This document shows positions 60,349-64,000 of a stretch of DNA of 64,000 nucleotides, in pieces. A program made the position numbers and the translations under genes. Numbering within the stretch: the first letter of the stretch is position 1; every line of letters begins with the position of its first letter. The DNA comes from Oribacterium sp. (GTDB taxonomy: Bacteria > Bacillota_A > Clostridia > Lachnospirales > Lachnospiraceae): assembly GCA_004554245.1 (NCBI GenBank), contig SFND01000003.1, positions 1 through 64,000 on the forward strand, read 5' to 3'. Below the pieces are notes generated by a model. That model worked only from the letters and a program-made list of their open reading frames with translations, was not told where the DNA came from and searched no databases.

Positions 60349-61776
60349 CTAGCTGTGTTCTTCTGCCGGATGCTCGATCACCGAGTGTGACAGCCACTTC
60401 CCACTCATGAAACGATACAGGAAGAAGGCACCACGTACACACCAGTCGCTCGCCATACCGATCCAGACGGCGATCGGACCCATCCCGCATACACGGATGA
60501 GATAGGTCACCATCGCGACTCTCGTGATCCACATGGACAGTGAAGATACGATCATCGTAAATCGTACATCACCTGCGGCGCGTAGTCCATAGGAAGGAAG
60601 AAAACTCGGTACCCAGATGAAGATTTTCGAGATCGTGATGAAGATGACCATATCGTAACAGATCTTCGCGGCCGCCGGCTCCATCCCGGCGAGCCACATC
60701 ACCGGCTTGCAGGCGACGAAGGTGATGGCACAGGAGAAGATGATGATCCAGTTCGAGATATCCATGAGGTGGACGATGTAGTACTTCGCCTCCTCCTTCC
60801 GCCCGGCACCGAGTGTCTGCCCCACCATCGTCATGAGGCCGATGCCGACCGCGAGTCCGCCGATCCCGTTGATGTTCTCGAAGATGATGGCCATGGCCTG
60901 TGCCGCGATGGCGGTCGTGCCGAGGGTCGATACCGAGGACTGGATGGCGAGCTTACCGAACTGGAACATGCTGTTCTCGATACCGGACGGGATACCGATG
61001 GCGAGGATACGCGCGATCATATCGAAATCCGGTTGGATCCGGTAATCCCGCAGCACGATGACCTGCTTCGGCTTCCGCAGGAACACGAAGAGGATGATCG
61101 CCGCCAGGATACGGCTCAGCAGGGTCGAGAGCGCTGCACCGGCGACACCCCAGCCGAAGCCGAAGATGAAGATGGCGTTTCCGATGATGTTCATCACGTT
61201 CGAAATCACCGAAACCTTCATCGGGAAGCGGCTGTTTCCACCGGCACGGTAAAAGGCGGCACCGATCTGATAGAGCCCGAGGAACGGGAAGGAGGCTGCG
61301 GTAAAGCGGAAGTAGGTTTCCGCCGCGGACAGTACCGCCGGCTCCACGCTGCCGAACACGAGTCGGAGGATCTGCGTGTTCAGGGCCTCCGAAAAGAGCA
61401 TGATGACGATGGCGATCGACGTCATCGATAACACGACCTGGCGGGCAGCTGCATTGGCCTTCTTCGGGTCACCGCTGCCGATGTACTGCGAGCAGAGAAT
61501 CGTGCCACCGGTCGCCATCGCGGAAAAAAGCTGGATGACGAGGTTGTTGATGGAATCTGTGAGGGAAACGGCCGAGATCGCTGCACTGCCGATTCGGGTG
61601 ACCATCATGGAATCCGCCATACCCATGAAGCTCGCGAGCAGATTTTCGATCATCAGCGGGATCAGCAGCTTCCAGATCGCCGAACGGTCGAACATCATAT
61701 GGTCCCAGTCGATCTTAGCTGCATCATAAACACGGTTTTTCAGTTTCAGTAATTTATAGTACATGGCCTGCCCCAT
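60349..61776 (-). CDS. MATE family efflux transporter
   Basis: 475 residues, 12 membrane segments in two halves. P-L-M-I-E-N-L-L-A-S-F-M-G-M-A-D start and G-x-G-x-A-x-x-T repeats typical of the NorM/DinF-like MATE families; expels organic cations by sodium or proton exchange. Substrate unknown. GGGGCAGG lies 6 bases before an in-frame ATG at 61764, which may be the true start. Confidence 0.92.
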   Translation of the reverse strand: MGQAMYYKLLKLKNRVYDAAKIDWDHMMFDRSAIWKLLIPLMIENLLASFMGMADSMMVTRIGSAAISAVSLTDSINNLVIQLFSAMATGGTILCSQYIGSGDPKKANAAARQVVLSMTSIAIVIMLFSEALNTQILRLVFGSVEPAVLSAAETYFRFTAASFPFLGLYQIGAAFYRAGGNSRFPMKVSVISNVMNIIGNAIFIFGFGWGVAGAALSTLLSRILAAIILFVFLRKPKQVIVLRDYRIQPDFDMIARILAIGIPSGIENSMFQFGKLAIQSSVSTLGTTAIAAQAMAIIFENINGIGGLAVGIGLMTMVGQTLGAGRKEEAKYYIVHLMDISNWIIIFSCAITFVACKPVMWLAGMEPAAAKICYDMVIFITISKIFIWVPSFLPSYGLRAAGDVRFTMIVSSLSMWITRVAMVTYLIRVCGMGPIAVWIGMASDWCVRGAFFLYRFMSGKWLSHSVIEHPAEEHS

Positions 61777-62084
61777 TCCCTGTAAGCGCTTTCATAGCGC
61801 TCATTATAGCGGATTCGAACGCGCATTTCCATAGTCCGGGCAGGGATTTACAGAGCCGCGTCGAGAGCGGGGAGCGTAACCGCTTCCCCGACATCCCATG
61901 TCCCCATGACAATAGAAAACCGCCCGGCACACCACAAAAGTGCCGGGCGGTTTTTATATGCGGCAGTGTCCTGGCTGCTTATACCTGACAGCTGCCATCA
62001 CGAGCGGAAACGTAGCTAGTGCTTCCACCCGCATAGCTAAAGTTTCTGTAGGTTGGAGAGAAAGGGAATCCCACTGTGAGGGGG
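61777..62084. other. Intergenic region between MATE and LacI genes
   Basis: 308 bases. Contains the bidirectional terminator at 61916-61955. The rest (61960-62084) is featureless apart from a short GTGAGGGGGTCAC palindrome near 62075. Confidence 0.5.
61916..61955. terminator. Terminator between MATE and LacI genes
   Basis: Arms AAAACCGCCCGGCAC and GTGCCGGGCGGTTTT around a 9-base loop, T runs on both sides; serves the LacI gene on the minus strand. Confidence 0.85.
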
Positions 62085-63095
62085 TCACAGTGTTGATTCA
62101 CTCCAATGTACAGAGCACTTAAGCGTCTGATGAGACTTCTCCTCGTATTTCTCCTCGATCTGATCGATGAGGATTTCGGCGGCCTTCTGTCCCTCCTCGT
62201 AGGCAGGTTGGACGATGGTCGTGATTCTCGGGCTGGAGAAGGAAGCCCATTCGGTATTATCGAAACCGATGATGCCGAGCTTCTGCGGAATCCGATCACG
62301 GAGCGGCTGTAATGCATCACAGACCTCCGGAAGTGCCCAGCAGTTCGGAACATACACCAGGGTTGCATCTGTATCCTTCAGATTTCTCTGCACGAAGGAG
62401 AGAATATCTGCATGGTTGATCGCGCCATCGCGGATCTCCAGACTCTGGAAGCTGAGACCGCTCTCCGTGATACAGTCGATGAAGCCGGAGGAACGCTCGA
62501 TACGTGTACTCAGCTTCGACGGATCGGCACCGATCATCAGGAAGTTCCGATAACCGCGCGCGATCAGCTCCTGCATCGCCTTATGGGTCGCCGTATAGTT
62601 ATCGGTCTTCACCCAGAAGGAATCATCCTCATACACCTTACTGTCGAAGTAGACGAACGGTTTCTTAAGATCCGTGATCAGCTTCGAGGTCTCATGGAAG
62701 CCCGGGGTCGGCTGGATGATGAAGCCATCCGCACCGAGGGTCAGCATACGATTCACGTAGCTGGACTCCCGCCTCGGATCATAGCCTGAATTTCCGATCA
62801 GCGTCTGGTAGCCATGCTTTCGAGCGGTATCCTCGATCCCCTTCACGATTTTATTTGAGAAGGTGTTCGTGATATCACCGATGATGACACCGATGAGGTT
62901 CGTTTTCTTCTGGTTCAGTGTACGGGCAGCAACATTCGGACGGTAGTTGGTTCGGAGGATGATCTCCTGAATCTTCATACGGGTTTCCTCAGACATCTTC
63001 TCGGTTTTCCCGTTCAGATAGAACGAAACCGTCGTCTTCGAAACCCCAGCCATCTCGGCGATGTCCTTAATGGTTATTTTTCCATCACGTCCCAT
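62085..63095 (-). CDS. LacI-family transcriptional regulator
   Basis: 336 residues. N-terminal LacI helix-turn-helix ITIKDIAEMAGVSKTTVSFYL (about residues 7-27, hinge to about 60), then a periplasmic-binding-like sensor domain. Overall resembles the KdgR/ExuR-like LacI subgroup (N-Q-K-K-T-N-L-I-G-V-I-I). Effector and targets are not evident; no sugar genes lie beside it in this window. A palindrome overlaps its own predicted start of transcription. Confidence 0.92.
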   Translation of the reverse strand: MGRDGKITIKDIAEMAGVSKTTVSFYLNGKTEKMSEETRMKIQEIILRTNYRPNVAARTLNQKKTNLIGVIIGDITNTFSNKIVKGIEDTARKHGYQTLIGNSGYDPRRESSYVNRMLTLGADGFIIQPTPGFHETSKLITDLKKPFVYFDSKVYEDDSFWVKTDNYTATHKAMQELIARGYRNFLMIGADPSKLSTRIERSSGFIDCITESGLSFQSLEIRDGAINHADILSFVQRNLKDTDATLVYVPNCWALPEVCDALQPLRDRIPQKLGIIGFDNTEWASFSSPRITTIVQPAYEEGQKAAEILIDQIEEKYEEKSHQTLKCSVHWSESTL

Positions 63096-63127
63096 CGTCT
63101 TCCCCCATTCGACATGCTGCTACAGTT

Positions 63128-63178
63128 AACTGGTTTAATCAACTGAATATATTTTACTAGTATTTTAACGAAAGTCAA
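63128..63178 (-). promoter_or_regulatory. Promoter and candidate operator of the LacI gene
   Basis: Minus-strand TTGACT (63173-63178), 16-base spacer, TAAAAT (63151-63156). The imperfect palindrome AACTGGTTTAATCAACT (about 63128-63145) lies at and just after the predicted start, as expected for autorepression. Confidence 0.55.
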
Positions 63179-63277
63179 CAAAGCAATCAAGCCCTGGCCG
63201 TGCTTTTCTGTCATGTCTGTCCATCTTTCACCAGATAACGCCCCTCTGCGTTTAGAGCTTCGATACGGACATATTCA

Positions 63278-64000
63278 CTATCGCTTATCCCGGTCGATGA
63301 ACTCGAGACTGATGATACCGACCACGATGGCGACGAGGCCGATCAGCAGGATGACGCCCCAGCTCTTCAGGATGTTCTCCACGGTGCCGGCATAGAGCGG
63401 ATTCTGCATCTGCTTCGCGCAGAGGATATCCATCTTCATGCGGAGATCCGAGGACTGGATGTAATCGACGATCTTCTGCACCTCCGGAATGCTCCGAAAC
63501 TGATAGATCGAGGCGAAAAGCGCATGGCTCGGCAACGCGTTGTAATCGGCGATAGAGCAGATCGCGACGGTGCCCCAGTGGCTGATGGTCAGCTTCTCAA
63601 CGAGCTCTGCGGCGCCTCCGTCAAACGGGAAGATGATACCGGCAAACACGAGCTGCACGATGAGCAGGAACGGCATGACGGTCATCGCTGAGGTCGTAGT
63701 GCGCACGATGCAGGACACCATCAGTGCGACGAGGTCAGCGGCATAGGTGATGATCCAGAGCGTCATCGCGAAGTCGACCAGGAAGTTTCCTGTGACAATG
63801 CTGCCGACCGGGAAGCGGATGCCGTACCAGACATAGATGCCGACGGAAATCAGAACCTGCAGGAGGCAGATCAGCGCCTGGTACAGCATGTGTGCCATGA
63901 TATACGCACTGATATGGAGTCCCGCGCGGTGCTCCCGCTTGATGATCGCACGCTCCCGGCAGACGACCTGGATGGAATTGAAGAAGCCGTTCCAGATGCA
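63278..64000 (-). CDS. ABC-2 type permease, C-terminal part (cut by right edge)
   Basis: At least 240 residues, open to the right edge; the first in-frame ATG at 63898 is internal because homology continues upstream (R-E-R-A-I-I-K-R-E-H-R-A-G-L). About six membrane segments remain. The R-E...R-A-G-L-H-I-S-A-Y pattern is typical of ABCG/WHITE-like ABC-2 exporters, whose ATPase is usually fused at the N-terminus; that part would lie outside. Substrate unknown. Confidence 0.8.
   Translation of the reverse strand, partial: CIWNGFFNSIQVVCRERAIIKREHRAGLHISAYIMAHMLYQALICLLQVLISVGIYVWYGIRFPVGSIVTGNFLVDFAMTLWIITYAADLVALMVSCIVRTTTSAMTVMPFLLIVQLVFAGIIFPFDGGAAELVEKLTISHWGTVAICSIADYNALPSHALFASIYQFRSIPEVQKIVDYIQSSDLRMKMDILCAKQMQNPLYAGTVENILKSWGVILLIGLVAIVVGIISLEFIDRDKR

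Noticed and set aside
61979..62090. Protein-like fragment after the LacI gene on the minus strand
   Set aside because: A Ser/Tyr/Gly-rich stretch is readable in one frame, but there is no start, no homologous motif and no support for a gene remnant.
1..64000. CRISPR arrays, insertion sequences, prophage or integrase genes
   Set aside because: No direct-repeat array, transposase, integrase or phage structural gene was found on either strand.

Overview
The window looks like chromosomal DNA from a fairly GC-rich member of the Clostridia, most likely Lachnospiraceae. The signs are the rimP-nusA-ylxR-ylxQ-infB-rbfA cluster, long-form Hpf, a T-box in front of thrS, YesM/YesN-type two-component regulators, an SLH-domain protein and strong TTGACA-17-TATAAT promoters. 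Almost all genes lie on the minus strand; the plus-strand genes are hpf, an HD-domain gene, a small secreted protein, and a damaged regulator pair. I see no prophage, insertion sequence or CRISPR array. The species assignment is inference from gene content only.

Layout, left to right. 1-340: a promoter firing off the left edge (probably an rRNA operon leader) and tRNA-Ser. 0.3-6.8 kb: ispD, then hom-tsaE-tsaB-rimI-rnz-tsaD (the t6A tRNA-modification genes with RNase Z and RimI) and an ACT-domain gene. 6.9-11.7 kb: prfB (no programmed frameshift), secA, hpf. 11.9-17.2 kb: a secreted NlpC/P60 hydrolase behind an apparent attenuator, an SDR oxidoreductase, a TRIC-like membrane protein and T-box-controlled thrS. 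17.3-26 kb: a fused-permease ABC importer next to a binding protein, YesM-type kinase and YesN-type regulator, arranged like the staphylococcal HptARS sugar-phosphate sensing system. 26-33 kb: an HD protein, tRNA-Pro, a small secreted protein, an AEC transporter, a degenerate M28-type protein and an OmpR-type two-component system.

33-47.6 kb is the information-processing block: UvrD-type helicase, gltX, pnp, rpsO, a TruB-RibF fusion, nrnA, rbfA, infB, ylxQ, ylxR, nusA and a shortened rimP. 47.6-53.5 kb holds an NSS transporter, a BTAD regulator, a His-rich heavy-metal exporter and pyrG. 53.6-58.3 kb is the oddest part: a MacA/MacB-like efflux locus with an SLH protein and a divergent two-component system, in which four genes have lost defined segments. 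58.4-64 kb holds asparaginase, NudC, a MATE transporter, a LacI regulator and the end of an ABC-2 permease cut by the window edge.

A recurring theme is leader RNA control. The thrS T-box is certain. Terminator-like hairpins also sit in the leaders of, or directly against the ribosome binding sites of, the NlpC/P60, SDR, AEC, NSS and pyrG genes, and long stems precede pnp and rimP-nusA. The best candidates for something undescribed are these orphan leaders, the TruB-RibF fusion, the three-component sensor with its unusual ATPase, and the multiply deleted efflux locus.
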